Shown here in pieces: positions 63,071 through 64,000 of a stretch of DNA of 64,000 bases. The DNA comes from Longimicrobiales bacterium. GTDB taxonomy: Bacteria; Gemmatimonadota; Gemmatimonadetes; Longimicrobiales; Gaopeijiaceae. The stretch is from NCBI GenBank assembly GCA_958296005.1, contig CATQHQ010000001.1, forward strand, positions 124,001 to 188,000, written 5' to 3'. Position 1 is the stretch's first letter. Every line of letters begins with the position of its first letter. A model generated the notes under the pieces. That model did not search any database, had not been told where the DNA came from, and worked only from the letters and a program-made list of their open reading frames with translations. The position numbers were made by a program, and so were the translations under genes.

Positions 63071-64000
63071 CAGCGCCCTCGCCAGCGCCTCCCGTCCCCC
63101 TACCACCGGCAGCACGACGCTCGTGCCCTGCAAGTCGACCTGCAGCGTCGTGCCCGGGTCGGGGTGCAGGGTGAAGTTCTTGTCGCTGGAGAAGATCATC
63201 AGGCCGATGCGGGCGCCCGCAGGCACGACCTGGTCGTCGGGCTGAAGGGCGAACTCAAGATCCACGAACTCGTCGGGAACCAGAGGCGCGCCCGTCCGGG
63301 GGGTGGCTATCTCGGCGGCCCCGGCGTTGCTGGGGTCGGCCCAGCCCTTGGTGATCACGTCGTCGTTGATCGACTCGCTGCCGGTCCATGGTAGCGACAC
63401 CAGCCACACCGACAGGTTGGCGGCGGGGGCGTCGGCGGCGACGCGCACGCGCACCTTCGCCACGCCGGAGAGGTGCACGTCTTCGCGCAGCTCGGGGGTC
63501 GCGTACAGCAGGCGGTGGCTGGACCACTCGGCCGCGGCCAGCTCGTCGCCGGCGAAGGAGAAGTTGTCGACGACGGCGCCTTGCGCGGCTTCGGTACCAG
63601 CCGCCAGCGACAGCATTCCGGTCCAGTTGCCGTCGCCCCCAGGGTGCAGGGGCACGCCTTCGGACTCGGGGTTGGGGTAGGCGGCGTAGGGCGTGGGCTG
63701 CTCTCGGTCGTCGCCCTCTCGGACGATCCAGGCGCGGGGGTCGTCCTCCACGCCGTTGTCGACGTCCAGCAGGTAGCGCGTGAACCAGCGGTTCATCAGC
63801 TCCAGAGGCGGCGGCCCGCCGTGCCCGCCCTGATGGTAGTACACCTGCACCGGCACGCCTCTCGCCTCCAGCGCCCGGACGATGCGGTAGCTGTGCTCGG
63901 GCATGACGTTCCAATCGTTGAAGGCGTGGCTCATCAACGTGGCCGCCTGCACGCCGTCGATCTGGTTGATGTAGTCCCGCCCCGCCCAGAAGTCGTTGTA
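63056..64000 (-). CDS. X-Pro dipeptidyl-peptidase / CocE-like S15 hydrolase, N-terminus off the window
   Basis: The open frame enters from the right edge and stops at 63056, about 314 residues. Visible parts are the end of the alpha/beta-hydrolase domain with catalytic Asp and His regions (AFNDWNVMPEHSYRIV, YYHQGGHGGPPPLELMNRWF) and the C-terminal jelly-roll of S15 enzymes (VRVRVAADAPAANLSVWLV, QVVPAGARIGLMIFSSD). It releases X-Pro dipeptides or hydrolyses acyl esters. The nucleophile lies beyond the window. Confidence 0.88.
   Translation of the reverse strand, partial: YNDFWAGRDYINQIDGVQAATLMSHAFNDWNVMPEHSYRIVRALEARGVPVQVYYHQGGHGGPPPLELMNRWFTRYLLDVDNGVEDDPRAWIVREGDDREQPTPYAAYPNPESEGVPLHPGGDGNWTGMLSLAAGTEAAQGAVVDNFSFAGDELAAAEWSSHRLLYATPELREDVHLSGVAKVRVRVAADAPAANLSVWLVSLPWTGSESINDDVITKGWADPSNAGAAEIATPRTGAPLVPDEFVDLEFALQPDDQVVPAGARIGLMIFSSDKNFTLHPDPGTTLQVDLQGTSVVLPVVGGREALARALSPVS

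Overview
High-GC bacterial chromosome segment with bacterial-type genes throughout: an A-type RNase P RNA, tRNA-Arg(CCG), tRNA-Lys(CTT), and many exported metallo- and serine peptidases (M28, M20, DPP4-like S9, X-Pro S15). Other markers are DUF481 and beta-barrel outer-membrane proteins, a TonB-plug-like lipoprotein and LysW-type kinase/aminotransferase genes. The mix suggests a Gram-negative, peptide-degrading heterotroph, possibly Gemmatimonadota or a relative; this is an inference from gene content, not a phylogenetic result.

Left end (1-11 kb): a truncated M28 peptidase, an NTF2-like secreted protein and an MMPL/RND transporter lead into a compact minus-strand operon (8847 down to 3763). 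It encodes a membrane-anchored C39 peptidase, five paralogous exported small peptides, a thioredoxin-like protein, a Yip1-like membrane protein and an ABC-2 transporter. All five peptides end in a hydrophobic core with the same C-x2-C ... C-x3-C framework. It looks like an undescribed multi-peptide bacteriocin-like (or cell-surface peptide) system and is the most novel item here. Upstream lies a peroxiredoxin with an in-frame UGA at its peroxidatic position and a SECIS-like hairpin, so a probable selenoprotein, and then O-acetylhomoserine sulfhydrylase.

Defence island (11.2-36.1 kb, all minus strand): brxA, brxB, brxC, pglX, pglZ and brxL occur in canonical type 1 BREX order, but with two pglX genes that differ mainly in their presumed target-recognition segment. 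Inserted among them are a DUF433/PIN-like toxin-antitoxin pair, an XRE-ImmA/PIN pair, a helicase plus DUF2290-like pair, a Schlafen/AlbA-like protein, and scars of at least one further pglX and one further XRE-ImmA gene. pglX1 carries a G10 tract in its variable segment, a candidate phase-variation switch.

Right part (36-64 kb): mostly housekeeping and metabolic genes. They include a GCS2-CBS ligase with an aspartoacylase-like partner, nitroreductase, TerC, rnpB, histidine phosphatase, an MBL-rhodanese sulfur protein, a mannose-6-phosphate isomerase with a probable CTG start, and a DPP4-like peptidase. An operon of fused ferredoxin-NrfD, molybdopterin oxidoreductase, TorD-like chaperone and SulP transporter lacks Tat signals and may oxidise sulfite in the cytoplasm. 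NudC, a lipoprotein, LysZ- and LysJ-like genes and a truncated X-Pro peptidase finish the window. No CRISPR array, insertion sequence, integrase or prophage module was recognised.
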